Below, one piece after another: positions 34,045 to 44,627 of a stretch of DNA of 64,000 nt. The notes under the pieces are model-generated. The model saw nothing but the letters and a program-made list of their open reading frames with translations. It ran no database searches and was not told the DNA's origin. The stretch is from Alphaproteobacteria bacterium. Lineage in GTDB: Bacteria; Pseudomonadota; Alphaproteobacteria; UBA7887. Position 1 is the stretch's first letter, and every line of letters begins with the position of its first letter. Made by a program: the position numbers and the translations under genes. The stretch spans positions 20,566 through 84,565 of the forward strand of contig JASLYQ010000011.1 in assembly GCA_030739735.1 (NCBI GenBank). The letters are read 5' to 3'.

Positions 34045-35223
34045 TCAGCCCCGTCCCAGCAGCCGCATGCCTTCTTCCAGACCCTTGATGGTGAGCGGGA
34101 ACATGCGCTCTCCCATCAGCTGGCGGATCATCTGGATCGAGTGGGTATATTCCCAATGCTCGCGGGGCTCTGGATTCAGCCAAATGGCGGACGAATAGAT
34201 CTCGAGCATGCGCTGCAGCCAAATACCGCCTGCTTCCTCATTCCAGTGCTCGACACTGCCGCCGGGATAAGTGATCTCGTAAGGCGACATGCTGGCATCT
34301 CCGACGAAGATAAGCTTGTAGTCGGCGGGATAGGTATGGAGCACCTCCCAGGTCGGCGTGCGTTGCGCGTGGCGGCGCATATTGTCGCGCCAGACGCTCT
34401 CGTAGGGGCAGTTGTGAAAGTAGAAATATTCCAGGTTCTTGAACTCGCTGCTGGCGGCCGAGAACAGCTCCTCGCAAGTACGCGCATGCACGTTCATGGA
34501 GCCACCGACGTCGAGAAACAACAGCACCTTGACCTTGTTGTGGCGCTCGGGGCGCATCTTGAGATCGAGCCAGCCGCCGTTGTCGGCGGTGGCCTTGATA
34601 GTGCCGTTCAAATCAAGTTCGGTATTGGCACCTTCGCGTACGAACTGGCGCAAGCGCCGCAGCGCCACCTTGATGTTGCGCGTACCGATGACAACCGAGT
34701 CGTCGAGGTTCTTGTATTCGCGCTTATCCCAGACCTTGACGGCGCTGCGTCGTCGGCCCTCTTCCTGGCCGATGCGGATGCCTTCCGGGTGATCGCCATA
34801 AGCGCCGAATGGAGAGGTCCCGCCGGTGCCTATCCACTTGCTACCGCCTTGGTGGCGCCCCTGCTGCTCGGCCAAACGCTCCTTGAGGGTCTCCATGAGC
34901 TTGTCCCAACCAAGCTTTTCCAACTCCGCGCGTTCCTCCGGGCTCAGAAGCTTCTCGATCTCGCGCCGCAGCCACTCCTCAGGAATATCGGCCAACATGC
35001 CATCCGTAAGTGTCTCGACGCCCTGAAAGAACTCGCCGAAGGCCTGATCAAACCTGTCGTAATGGCGCTCGTCCTTCACCAGCGTCGCACGCGAGAGGCA
35101 GTAGAAGTCCTCGACACTATAATTGGCAAGACCGGCCTGGACCCCCTCAAGCAGGGTCAGATATTCGCGCAATGTCACCGGCACCTTGGCCTCACGCAGC
35201 TTGAGGAAAAAGTCGACGAACAT
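34045..35223 (-). CDS. VWA domain-containing protein (CoxE-like)
   Basis: A 392-residue cytoplasmic protein. The N-terminal helical part (residues 1-120) contains a coiled-coil-like acidic/basic stretch (SPEERAELEKLGWDKLMETL). The C-terminal VWA domain holds a metal-ion-dependent adhesion site LFLDVGGSMN near residue 238 and the later DASMS. CoxE-like VWA proteins work with MoxR-type AAA+ ATPases to mature or insert metal centres into enzymes, and a MoxR gene lies upstream on the same strand 184 bases away. The client enzyme is not evident here. Confidence 0.9.
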   Translation of the reverse strand: MFVDFFLKLREAKVPVTLREYLTLLEGVQAGLANYSVEDFYCLSRATLVKDERHYDRFDQAFGEFFQGVETLTDGMLADIPEEWLRREIEKLLSPEERAELEKLGWDKLMETLKERLAEQQGRHQGGSKWIGTGGTSPFGAYGDHPEGIRIGQEEGRRRSAVKVWDKREYKNLDDSVVIGTRNIKVALRRLRQFVREGANTELDLNGTIKATADNGGWLDLKMRPERHNKVKVLLFLDVGGSMNVHARTCEELFSAASSEFKNLEYFYFHNCPYESVWRDNMRRHAQRTPTWEVLHTYPADYKLIFVGDASMSPYEITYPGGSVEHWNEEAGGIWLQRMLEIYSSAIWLNPEPREHWEYTHSIQMIRQLMGERMFPLTIKGLEEGMRLLGRG

Positions 35224-35407
35224 GCCCTGCCCCCTTATGCCAGGTTCTGGGATGGCCGGGGCAACGTGCGCCCCTGGGCACTGGCTTAGACCACGCGCCC
35301 TACCGGCCCGCAGCCCGTAGGTCGATAGAAGCCCCAGTGCGCTTTGGAGCGCAGTGCTAAATCACTGAGCAGCACCGACTCGTCAGGCAGTGCGGCGCGG
35401 AACGTAA

Positions 35408-36253
35408 TCATCCCCCCTGGCGGCGGGCGAGAAAGGCCAAGCGCTCGAAGAGGTGCACATCTTGCTCGTTTTTGAGCAGCGCGCCATAGAGCGGCGGGAT
35501 GGCCTTGCCCCCGTCCTTCTCGCGCAACACTGCTGGGTCGATATCTTCGGCAAGCAGCAGCTTGAACCAGTCGAGTAGCTCCGAGGTCGATGGCTTCTTC
35601 TTCAGCCCGGGCACCTCGCGTACTTCATAGAACGCCTCCAGCGCCGCCTTGAGCAGGGTCTTCTTGATGCCCGGGTAATGCACGTCGACGATCTGCCCCA
35701 TGGTCTCGGCATCGGGAAAGGCGATGTAATGGAAAAAACAACGGCGCAGGAAAGCATCCGGCAACTCCTTCTCATTGTTCGAGGTGATGACCACGATTGG
35801 CCGCTTAGCCGCCTTCACCGTCTGCTTGGTCTCGTAAACGAAGAACTCCATGCGATCGAGTTCGAGAAGCAGGTCGTTGGGGAACTCGATATCCGCCTTG
35901 TCGATCTCGTCGATCAGCAACACCGGGATATCTTCAGCCTCGAAGGCGTCCCACAGCTTGCCGCGTTCGATATAGTTGCTGATGTCCTTGACCCGGTCGT
36001 CGCCGAGCTGACCATCGCGCAGCCGCGCCACCGCATCGTACTCGTATAGCCCCTGCTGAGCTGTCGTGGTCGATTTGATGTACCAGGGAATGATGTTCCT
36101 ACCGAGCGCTCGAGCCACCTCCTCGGCCAGCATGGTCTTGCCCGTGCCAGGCTCCCCCTTGACCAGCAGTGGACGCTCTAGCGTGATCGCGGCATTTACC
36201 GCCACCATCAGATCCTCGGTGGCAACGTAGGTATCGGTTCCGGTGAATTTCAT
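35408..36253 (-). CDS. MoxR family AAA+ ATPase
   Basis: A 281-residue ATPase. Walker A is GEPGTGKT (33-40), Walker B with acidic pair is VLLIDEIDKAD near residues 110-120, sensor 1 is VVITSNNEKELPDAFLRRC, and the C-terminal lid domain is complete. MoxR proteins partner with VWA proteins as chaperones for metalloenzyme assembly. It precedes the VWA gene on the minus strand and shares a likely transcript. The start MKFTGTDTYVATEDLM is usual for the CoxD-like subgroup. Confidence 0.93.
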   Translation of the reverse strand: MKFTGTDTYVATEDLMVAVNAAITLERPLLVKGEPGTGKTMLAEEVARALGRNIIPWYIKSTTTAQQGLYEYDAVARLRDGQLGDDRVKDISNYIERGKLWDAFEAEDIPVLLIDEIDKADIEFPNDLLLELDRMEFFVYETKQTVKAAKRPIVVITSNNEKELPDAFLRRCFFHYIAFPDAETMGQIVDVHYPGIKKTLLKAALEAFYEVREVPGLKKKPSTSELLDWFKLLLAEDIDPAVLREKDGGKAIPPLYGALLKNEQDVHLFERLAFLARRQGG

Positions 36254-36394
36254 CGGCGCAGATCATTCCCTTCCATTCGCCCGACCGCACCATTGGCTGG
36301 ATGGCGCACCAGGTCAAGCGGGCGTTGCTCGCGAGAGCGAGCCTCGGCTGATATACTCGCCGCAATAACACCATTTTATCGGGGAGGAAACGAC

Positions 36395-36567
36395 AATGCC
36401 GAACCGCAGGAAAGTTCTGACCGATACCGTGGTAATGCGGCCATTCCGGCGCCGGCGCGGCAGAACGCGCCCTTGCATCGCAACTGCGGGACGCTGACGG
36501 CAGCTTGGATGTCGACTATGTGCGGCTGCGCTTCGCCGCCCACCTGATCGGAGCCCCCATCGCATGA
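36395..36567 (+). pseudogene. Small frameshifted gene coupled to the enolase-family gene
   Basis: An ATG at 36395 has a strong ribosome site (GGGGAGG at 36381-36387, spacing 7 or 8) and begins MPNRRKVLTDTVVM. Its own frame becomes arginine-rich and ends at a TGA after GR. Another frame that opens at 36436 reads AERALASQLRDADGSLDV and ends FAAHLIGAPIA, with its TGA overlapping the ATG of the next gene (ATGA at 36564-36567). The 173-base span is one short of a multiple of three, fitting an original protein of about 57 residues broken by one deletion. The family is unknown. Confidence 0.45.
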
Positions 36568-37700
36568 CAAGAATAACAAACATCACGGCAATCGGACTCG
36601 AGCACCATCTCGGCATCGACAACGCCTATGGCATGGCGCGAGGCATGACGCCTGTGCGCAACATGACCCTGATAGAGATCGAGACAGATGCTGGCATCAC
36701 AGGCATAGGAGAATCTTGGGGTCCCTGTCCCATGGTTGCTTCTTCGCTCGATGTGGTTCGCCCTTATTTTCTCGGTCGTGAGATATTTGATCGCGAACAA
36801 ATCGTACACTATTTCTACAATCAACGTTACCATTTGGGAATCCAAAATACTATCACGTCGACGGTAGGCGGCATCAACATGGCGCTGTATGACGCCATGG
36901 GCAAACTGTACGACCTACCGTTATGCAAGTTACTCGGGGGGCAAGGTATCGACCGCGTTCCGGCCTATGCCTCGAGCGGCTATTTTGCAGCTAATCCCGC
37001 CTATCAGCTCGGCGACCAGATGCTCGGATTCCGTGACGACCATTTCCCTGGCGTCAAAATAAAGATCGGCCATTCCCCGGGCAACGATGTCGAGCGCGTA
37101 GCGATGGGGCGAGAAGTGCTCGGTCCGGACATATTGTTGATGGTGGATGCTAATGGTAACTACACAGTGGACGAGGCGCTGGAGAGCATGCGGCGGATCG
37201 CCGATTACAACATCCATTTCTACGAGGAGCCGCTGCCGCCGACCGACTTTGCCGGCTATACTGAACTACGCGCACGGGCGCCTATGCCGATCGCCGCCGG
37301 CGAGGCGCTTTATACAGCTTGGGACTTCAAGCGCCTCATTGACGAGCGCTGCGCCGATATCGTGCAACCTGACATAACCTTGTGCGGAGGGCTTGATGAG
37401 ACACGCGCCATCTGGCAGATGATCCGACTCGCCAACCTGCGGCTCTCACTGCATGTCTGGGGCGGCGGCGTGGGTTTGGCCGCGGCCGTGCATTTCCTCG
37501 CTGCCTTGTCACCCTCGCCGCACACGGACCGCATCCCGCATCCGGTTATGTTGGAATACGATCGCGGCACCAACGCGCTACGCAGCGACCTGCTGGTCAC
37601 GCCTATCGCTTGCATAGATGGCCACCTGACCGTTCCAGACGGCCCCGGACTCGGCATCGAGATCAACCGCGACGTGGTGGAGAAGTACCGGGTGGACTGA
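36564..37700 (+). CDS. Mandelate racemase/muconate lactonizing (enolase superfamily) enzyme, likely sugar-acid dehydratase
   Basis: A 378-residue enolase-superfamily enzyme. The catalytic base region GVKIKIGHSPG has the KxK motif (near residue 172), metal ligands are D in LMVDANGNY and E in FYEEPLPP, then D in CGGLDE, and the second-side base is likely H in LHVWGGGVG. The chemistry abstracts an alpha-proton of a carboxylate. Genes of this subgroup dehydrate aldonic or uronic acids. The ATG overlaps the end of a small upstream frame by 4 bases and an MFS transporter follows, so an uptake-plus-dehydration unit is likely. Confidence 0.87.
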   Translation: MTRITNITAIGLEHHLGIDNAYGMARGMTPVRNMTLIEIETDAGITGIGESWGPCPMVASSLDVVRPYFLGREIFDREQIVHYFYNQRYHLGIQNTITSTVGGINMALYDAMGKLYDLPLCKLLGGQGIDRVPAYASSGYFAANPAYQLGDQMLGFRDDHFPGVKIKIGHSPGNDVERVAMGREVLGPDILLMVDANGNYTVDEALESMRRIADYNIHFYEEPLPPTDFAGYTELRARAPMPIAAGEALYTAWDFKRLIDERCADIVQPDITLCGGLDETRAIWQMIRLANLRLSLHVWGGGVGLAAAVHFLAALSPSPHTDRIPHPVMLEYDRGTNALRSDLLVTPIACIDGHLTVPDGPGLGIEINRDVVEKYRVD

Positions 37701-37711
37701 TAGAAAGCCTT

Positions 37712-38923
37712 GTGCCTCAGTCACGCCCTTATGTCGTCTCCGGCTTCGCCGGCGTCGCCCACGCCTTCGCCCATCTCTCGGTGCTCCTTTATGCCACCGT
37801 GGTGCTGGTGCTCGAGGACGAGTGGGGCATGGGCTATGACGAACTGCTCGCGCTGTCAATCCCCATGATGATAATGTTTGGCTTGGGCGCACTTCCCGCC
37901 GGTTGGCTTGGCGACCGCTGGTCCGAGGCCGGTATGCTGGCAATCTATCTGGTCGGGCTTGGCACATCGCTGATGCTTTGCGGCCTGGCCCAAGGGCCGC
38001 TGACGCTGGGCGCCACATTGACATTGGTTGGGCTGTTTGCGGCTATTTTCCATCCCGTCGGCATTCCTTGGCTGGTGCACCACGCGCCCAATCGGGGCCG
38101 CGCCTTTGGCATAAACGGCGTTTTCGGCAGTGCCGGAACCGCCGCTGCAGCACTGGTTGCTGGCGCCTTGGCGAGCCTGATCAGTTGGCGCGCCGCCTTC
38201 GTCGTACCCGGCGCGGCCTGCGTTCTGGCAGGTGCCATCTTCATCGTTGCCTGGCGACGTAACATTTTCGGCCCGCGCCTGCCGGAGCCACCCTCCCAGC
38301 CGAACGCCAACGCACCGGGCGAACGCAAACGTGTCTTCATCGTCCTCGCCCTGACCGTGATGTGCACGGGCATGATCTACCAAATCACGTCGTTTGCCCT
38401 GCCCAAGCTGTTCGACCAGCGCCTACCCCACATGTTCGGTGACAGGGTATTGGGTATCGGCGGCGCCGTGACGGCGGTCTACCTAGCCAGCGCCATAGCC
38501 CAGGTGATTGGCGGCGAGATGGCCGACCGCTTCCGCCTGCGCAGCATCTACATCAGTGCCCAATTCCTGCAAATTCCGTTCATAGCAGCCGCTTTCGTGC
38601 TGATCCATCCAGCCCTGATCCCTGCCGCCGCCATGATGATCAGCCTCAACGTTGCCGGCCAACCGGCCGAGAACGCACTGCTCGCTCGCCACACCCCACC
38701 CGAATGGCGTGGTCGCGTCTACGGCGCCAAGTTCGTCATTACCTTAGGTGCCTCGTCTCTCGGCGTCGCCCTAGTACCGCTGGTCTATCGCCTAACCGGC
38801 AGCCTCGACGCCCTGTTTCCCGTCATGATCGCCTTCGCCCTCATCGCCGCCCTCATCGCCACGCGCCTGCCGACGGAACCGAGGCGCCAGCGGGCACGGG
38901 CAGAGACGGTGCCGGCAGAGTAG
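37712..38923 (+). CDS. MFS transporter
   Basis: A 403-residue carrier with 12 predicted membrane helices. Motifs: GWLGDRWSEAG (the MFS loop between helices 2 and 3) and GGEMADRFRLRSIYIS in the second half. The start GTG at 37712 (VPQSRPYVVSG) is preferred, because the longer frame from 37610 runs through the upstream gene with an arginine-rich stretch. It begins 11 bases after the enolase-family gene and is probably its substrate or product carrier. The substrate is unknown; organic acids are the likeliest. Confidence 0.87.
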   Translation: MPQSRPYVVSGFAGVAHAFAHLSVLLYATVVLVLEDEWGMGYDELLALSIPMMIMFGLGALPAGWLGDRWSEAGMLAIYLVGLGTSLMLCGLAQGPLTLGATLTLVGLFAAIFHPVGIPWLVHHAPNRGRAFGINGVFGSAGTAAAALVAGALASLISWRAAFVVPGAACVLAGAIFIVAWRRNIFGPRLPEPPSQPNANAPGERKRVFIVLALTVMCTGMIYQITSFALPKLFDQRLPHMFGDRVLGIGGAVTAVYLASAIAQVIGGEMADRFRLRSIYISAQFLQIPFIAAAFVLIHPALIPAAAMMISLNVAGQPAENALLARHTPPEWRGRVYGAKFVITLGASSLGVALVPLVYRLTGSLDALFPVMIAFALIAALIATRLPTEPRRQRARAETVPAE

Positions 38924-38968
38924 TTAGCTGTGTACACGCAGCAACAAATACCCCCAAAACGCATATAG

Positions 38969-38986
38969 GCTGCCCAACTGGGCGGC
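38969..38986 (-). terminator. Weak hairpin downstream of rpsD and the MFS gene
   Basis: The segment forms a 7-base-pair stem with one mismatch (GCTGCCC / GGGCGGC) and a 4-base loop. It lies between the convergent MFS and rpsD genes. No clear run of T follows on either strand, so termination is only a possibility. Confidence 0.3.
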
Positions 38987-39013
38987 CCGCGCAGCTCCGA
39001 ACTCCCGCTTGGC

Positions 39014-39628
39014 TTAACGCGAGTAGTACTCGATTACCAGGTTCGGCTGCATTTGTACTGGGTAGGGGATCTCGGCGAAGAGGGGCTGACGCAGGAAGGT
39101 GCCTTTGAGCTTATCGTGGTCGACCTCAACATAGTCCGGCAGTTCGCGGTCGGGCTGTTGCACGGTCTCGAGGATCAGCGGGTGCTGGCGGGACTTCTGG
39201 CGCACCTCAATGACGTCGCCCACGCTCACGCGATAGCTCGGAATGGTCACCCGGCGGCCATTGACGTGGAGATGGCCGTGGTTAACGATTTGTCGCGCGG
39301 CGAAGATGGTAGGCGCGAAGAGCATACGATAGGCCACCATGTCGAGGCGGCGCTCGAGTAAGCCAACCATGTTCTCACCGGTGTCACCGCGCAGGCGCAC
39401 CGCCTCGCGGTAAATGCGGCGGAATTGCTTTTCGGTGATCTCGCCATAATAGCCGCGCAGCTTCTGCTTCGCCTTAAGCTGGGTGCCATAATCCGACACC
39501 TTGCGGCGGCGCTGGCCGTGCTCGCCCGGGGGATATTCGCGCAGGTTCACAGGGCTCTTGGCCCGACCCCAGAGATTGACGCCAAGACGTCGGTCCAGCT
39601 TGTACTTCGATGCGTTCCGCCTGCTCAT
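39014..39628 (-). CDS. rpsD: 30S ribosomal protein S4
   Basis: A 204-residue ribosomal protein, full length for the alphaproteobacterial form. It has the family start [24 protein letters not shown], the central [20 protein letters not shown] and the S4 domain [21 protein letters not shown], and ends VIEYYSR. S4 binds the 5' domain of 16S rRNA and nucleates assembly. It is a single gene here, apart from the alpha operon, as is common in alphaproteobacteria. The promoter should lie in 39629-39715, where a GC-rich stretch is followed by nothing recognisable. Confidence 0.98.
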   Translation of the reverse strand: MSRRNASKYKLDRRLGVNLWGRAKSPVNLREYPPGEHGQRRRKVSDYGTQLKAKQKLRGYYGEITEKQFRRIYREAVRLRGDTGENMVGLLERRLDMVAYRMLFAPTIFAARQIVNHGHLHVNGRRVTIPSYRVSVGDVIEVRQKSRQHPLILETVQQPDRELPDYVEVDHDKLKGTFLRQPLFAEIPYPVQMQPNLVIEYYSR

Positions 39629-39715
39629 GCTCTAGCCGTGGTAAGTAACGGGCGGCACGCGTGCGCGGCCGCCTCGGAAATCCGGGCTCTTCCTATACAG
39701 CGCAGGGGCCGGATG

Positions 39716-40525
39716 TCAATCCGTTGCCGCCAGATCAGCCGGAAAAAACAGCTGCTCGCCATCGACCTCGAAACTAGCGATGGCTCCCTGCCCGACCGGC
39801 GAGAGCAGCCAATCGACAAAGGCTCGGGCAGCGGCGGCTTTAACGTGCGGATGGCGTGCCGGATTGATGGCGATGACGCCGTAAGCGTTTACCAGCGCAG
39901 CATCGCCCTCGAAGAGCAACTCCAGCGAGCCCTTGTTGGCGAATGTGGCCCAGGTGGCGCGGTCCGAGAACACATACGCGGCCATGGCCGCGGCAGTATT
40001 GAGGGTAGCGCCCATGCCGGCACCTAGCTCGCGATACCAGCCGTCTCTGGCCGGTAGCGGATCGATAGCTGCCTCCTGCCAGAGGGCACGCTCGGCCTTG
40101 TGGGTACCACTGTCGTCGCCGCGCGAGGCGAAGGGCACCGCTGTGCCGGCGATACGGGCGAAGGCGTCCGCAGCGCTATCCGCCGCCCCAACTTCCGCTG
40201 GGTCGTTGGCCGGACCGACGATGACGAAGTCGTTGACCATTACGTCATGGCGCGCAAGACCGTGGCCGTCCACCACCAGGGCTTCCTCCGAGGCCCGATG
40301 ATGCACCAGCACCACGTCGGCATCACCGTTGCGCGCTAAGCGAATAGCCTGGCCGGTGCCAACCGCAATCACCTGTACGGCAATCCCGGTATCGCGTTCG
40401 AACTGTGGCAGCAGATGAGCGAAAAGGCCCGAGTTCTCAGTTGATGTGGTCGAGGCCAGCGTGATCGTCTCGGCCGCGGCTCCGGACGACAGCAACAGTG
40501 CAGCCGCAAACAGTCGCATCACCAT
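39716..40525 (-). CDS. tupA: Tungstate-type ABC transporter substrate-binding protein
   Basis: A 269-residue periplasmic protein. A signal peptide (MVMRLFAAALLLSSGAAA) precedes TITLASTTSTENSGLF, the oxyanion-binding motif typical of TupA and its relatives (TTTSTxxSGL). The body includes GTGQAIRLARNGDADVVLVHH and FASRGDDSGTHK, which complete the anion pocket. It is the last gene of a minus-strand cluster with ATPase and permease. Tungstate is favoured over molybdate because of the TTSTENSG pattern, but the difference should be tested. The start could also be at the third codon (ATG). Confidence 0.9.
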   Translation of the reverse strand: MVMRLFAAALLLSSGAAAETITLASTTSTENSGLFAHLLPQFERDTGIAVQVIAVGTGQAIRLARNGDADVVLVHHRASEEALVVDGHGLARHDVMVNDFVIVGPANDPAEVGAADSAADAFARIAGTAVPFASRGDDSGTHKAERALWQEAAIDPLPARDGWYRELGAGMGATLNTAAAMAAYVFSDRATWATFANKGSLELLFEGDAALVNAYGVIAINPARHPHVKAAAARAFVDWLLSPVGQGAIASFEVDGEQLFFPADLAATD

Positions 40526-41232
40526 AAAAGCTTGCCCTCTAAAAATGCATTTGCCGTCTCACTTTGCGGGCTGGCGAAGAAGTCTTCGGCCGCAACATGC
40601 TCGTCCACCCGGCCTTGATGCAGGAAAATCACTTCGTCCGCCAGACGCCTCGCTTGCCCCATATCGTGTGTCGTCATCACCAGCTTGCAGCCTTGCGCGT
40701 GCATGTCCTCTACGATGGCTTCCACGGCCGCTGTCGCGCCCGGGTCAAGGCTAGCCGTTGGCTCATCAAGGAACAAAACCTCGGGCTGCAAGGCCCAGAC
40801 CCTGGCCAGGGCCAGCCGCTGCTGCTCGCCGCCCGAGAGTGTGGGAGCCGCTCGCATGGCGAAGTCGGCAAGGCCCGTGCACTCCAGAACCTCTGCGATG
40901 CGCTGCCCGCGCTCGGACCGCGGCACGCGGTGGATGACAAGCCCGTAGGCGACATTGGCATAGACCGAGCGCCGCAGCATGACCGGATCCTGAAATACCA
41001 TGGCCTGCCGCTTGCGTTGCTCGCCAGCGTCGGGGCCCTGCCATTGCACACGGCCCCGGTGCGGCGAGAGAAGGCCATGGCAAACGCGCAGCAGCAGGCT
41101 CTTGCCCGCCCCGTTGGCCCCGAGGATGATGGTTTTTGGCCCGGCCTCGATGCGCAGAGATATGGCATCAAGCAAGGCCCTACCGTTAGCGTGCAGGCTG
41201 ACCTCGCTCAACTCCAAAGGCAGAATCGCCAT
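40519..41232 (-). CDS. tupC: Tungstate-type ABC transporter ATP-binding protein
   Basis: A 237-residue ATPase. Walker A is GANGAGKS (38-45), the signature LSGGEQQRLALAR, and Walker B LFLDEPTASLDP, followed by the switch His in MTTHDMGQA. It overlaps tupA by 7 bases and lies 2 bases from the permease gene. It matches TupC/WtpC-type ATPases of oxyanion importers. An acidic C-terminal tail is present. Confidence 0.9.
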   Translation of the reverse strand: MAILPLELSEVSLHANGRALLDAISLRIEAGPKTIILGANGAGKSLLLRVCHGLLSPHRGRVQWQGPDAGEQRKRQAMVFQDPVMLRRSVYANVAYGLVIHRVPRSERGQRIAEVLECTGLADFAMRAAPTLSGGEQQRLALARVWALQPEVLFLDEPTASLDPGATAAVEAIVEDMHAQGCKLVMTTHDMGQARRLADEVIFLHQGRVDEHVAAEDFFASPQSETANAFLEGKLLW

Positions 41233-41234
41233 GC

Positions 41235-41954
41235 CTAACCCCAGCGGAGCGCGCGGGCGCGCGGGCGCGCAGCGCCAACCATTATGGCTGCCGTGGCACT
41301 GACCCCGATCGCCACCAGCACCAGCACCATACCGAGCGCCAGCGCCAGCGCCAGGTTTCCCTTGCTAGTCTCGAGCGCGATTGTGGTGGTCATAACGCGG
41401 GTCGCATGGGCGATGTTGCCGCCGACGATGAGCACCGCACCAACCTCGGCGATGGCGCGCCCAAAGCCCGCCATGACCACGGTTACCAAACTCGCACGCG
41501 CATCCCAGAGCAGCGTCGCCGCCACTTGCGACAGGCTAGCACCGAGCGAACAGAGCTGTTCCCGATAGCTTTGGTAAAGGTCGCGCAGCAGGCGATGCGA
41601 GAGCGCCGCGACGATAGGCAGCACAAGCACGCACTGGGCCAGGATCATCGCCGTCGGCGTGAACAAGAGACCGAGAAAGCCGAGCGGACCGGCGCGTGAT
41701 AGAATCACGTAGAGCATGAGACCGATAAAGACCGGCGGCAGCGCCATCAGCGCGTTCAACATCACCACGACGACGCGGCGCCCGGGAAAGCGCCAGACAG
41801 CGATTGCGGCGCCGAGCGGCAGACCGATCGCCGAGGCCACCACGACGGCGGTGAGACTGATCGCCAGCGAGCGGCAAACTATCTCCAGCAGCGCGGCATC
41901 CAGGGAAACGACCAGGCCCAGCGCCAAGCCAAAAGCTTCGGTGAGATCGGACAT
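41235..41954 (-). CDS. tupB: Tungstate-type ABC transporter permease
   Basis: A 239-residue inner-membrane permease of the TupB family. The chosen ATG at 41954 (MSDLTEAFGLALGLVV) gives a normal length; a frame from 41984 adds ten residues. The coupling motif SLGASLSQVAATLLWDARASL is visible, as are about five hydrophobic segments. The end has a low-complexity Arg/Ala tail encoded by repeats of GCGCG. It forms the membrane channel of the TupABC importer. Confidence 0.88.
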   Translation of the reverse strand: MSDLTEAFGLALGLVVSLDAALLEIVCRSLAISLTAVVVASAIGLPLGAAIAVWRFPGRRVVVVMLNALMALPPVFIGLMLYVILSRAGPLGFLGLLFTPTAMILAQCVLVLPIVAALSHRLLRDLYQSYREQLCSLGASLSQVAATLLWDARASLVTVVMAGFGRAIAEVGAVLIVGGNIAHATRVMTTTIALETSKGNLALALALGMVLVLVAIGVSATAAIMVGAARPRARALRWG

Positions 41955-42000
41955 GCCCGAGACGTTACGGAAAGTTGTCGACAAATGAAATAGAGGTGGA

Positions 42001-42084
42001 TCAGTTGGCGCGCGGCACTTGGTTACGCCCTTCGTACTTGGTGGTGTACAGGGCCTGGTCGATGTTCGCTCTCAGGTTTTTAGG
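42001..42084 (-). pseudogene. GGDEF-domain C-terminal remnant (diguanylate cyclase relic)
   Basis: The minus-strand frame ending at 42001 reads NLRANIDQALYTTKYEGRNQV and then stops. This matches the last helix of GGDEF domains, usually ADQALYxAKxxGRNxV. The preceding part of the frame is unrelated (Pro/Ser-rich), and no GGDEF active site is present between 42085 and 42277. It looks like the surviving end of a deleted cyclase gene between the tungstate operon and the methyltransferase gene. A chance match is possible in so short a segment. Confidence 0.5.
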
Positions 42085-42277
42085 TAAGCCGTTGCAGCTG
42101 CTGTCCGACACGCCGCGTTTGAACGGGGGGGGTGAACCACCGCCGGAGCTGGGCAGACCATGGCTGGGAACCCTCTGAGAGGCATCTGCATCAAACGGCT
42201 TTGCGGTGGCCTGACCGCTACCCAGAAGAATCACCCCGAAACGAGTTAACCAGTACTAACTCAAAGGAATACCTCCC

Positions 42278-43031
42278 CTAATCGCGGCGGCGCCTGCCAT
42301 GCTCCACCAGACCAGCAATTACGCCGCGTAAAGTGCGCACTTCCTGCTCGCTGAGCCGCGCGCGTTGGAAGATGTTGCGCAGGTTCCGCACCATGCTTGG
42401 ACGCTTCTCCGCCACGCGCAAAAAGCCGCAGGCGTCGAGCTCACCCTCCAGGTGCTGGAACAGGCCCTGCAACTCGGCCTTGCTGGCAGTCCGCGAGGCT
42501 CGCTCAGACAGATCTTCCGCGGGCGTATCGTCGGCTACTATGAACCATTGATGCGCCAGCAGAAGCACTGTCATGGCCAGATTTAGGGACGCAAAACCGG
42601 GATTGGTGGGAACGGTAACGACGGCATCCGCCAGCACCACAGAATCGTTGTCGAGGCCAGTACTTTCACGCCCCAGCATCATGCCGCAGCGCTCCCCGGC
42701 CGCAGCCGCTGTGCGCAAACGGGTCGCGGCCGTCGCCGGGGTCAGAACCAAGGTCCGCATGTCGCGAGGGCGCGCTGTCGCAGCCACGACAAAAGTGAGA
42801 TCGGCAAGAGCGCTTTCGACATCACCGTAGACCCGCGCATCGTCTATGACCGTGTCGGCGCCAGAGGCATTGGCGCGCGCGGCGTCGTTCGGCCAGCCAT
42901 CGCGCGGTGCCACTAGGCGCAGATCGGTAAGGCCGAAGTTGAACATGGCACGCACCGCGGAGCCGATGTTCTCGCCAAGCTGCGGGGCCACGAGAATCAC
43001 CGCCGGTGCCGCGGCCGCGGGTAGCTCCCGG

Positions 43032-43051
<20 letters not shown>
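42278..43051 (-). CDS. trmJ: RNA 2'-O-methyltransferase, TrmJ-like (SpoU class)
   Basis: A 257-residue SPOUT-fold methyltransferase. Start ATG 43051 (MAGTDRSREL) is preferred; the longer frame from 43168 begins inside cimA. Motif 1 is PAVILVAPQLGENIGSAVRAM with its Asn and the Arg of the knot, motif 2 is MMLGRESTGLDNDSV, and motif 3 is PTNPGFASLNLAMTVLLL. TrmJ methylates position 32 of certain tRNAs using SAM. The C-terminal helical extension (residues 165-257) is present. It overlaps cimA by 20 bases and forms the end of the cysS-cimA-trmJ operon. Confidence 0.85.

Positions 43052-44626
<1,575 letters not shown>

Positions 44627-44627
<1 letters not shown>

Noticed and set aside
41235..41290. 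GCGCG-rich repeat at the end of tupB as a terminator or array
   Set aside because: It lies inside the coding frame and encodes an Ala/Arg tail; no hairpin with a T run follows.
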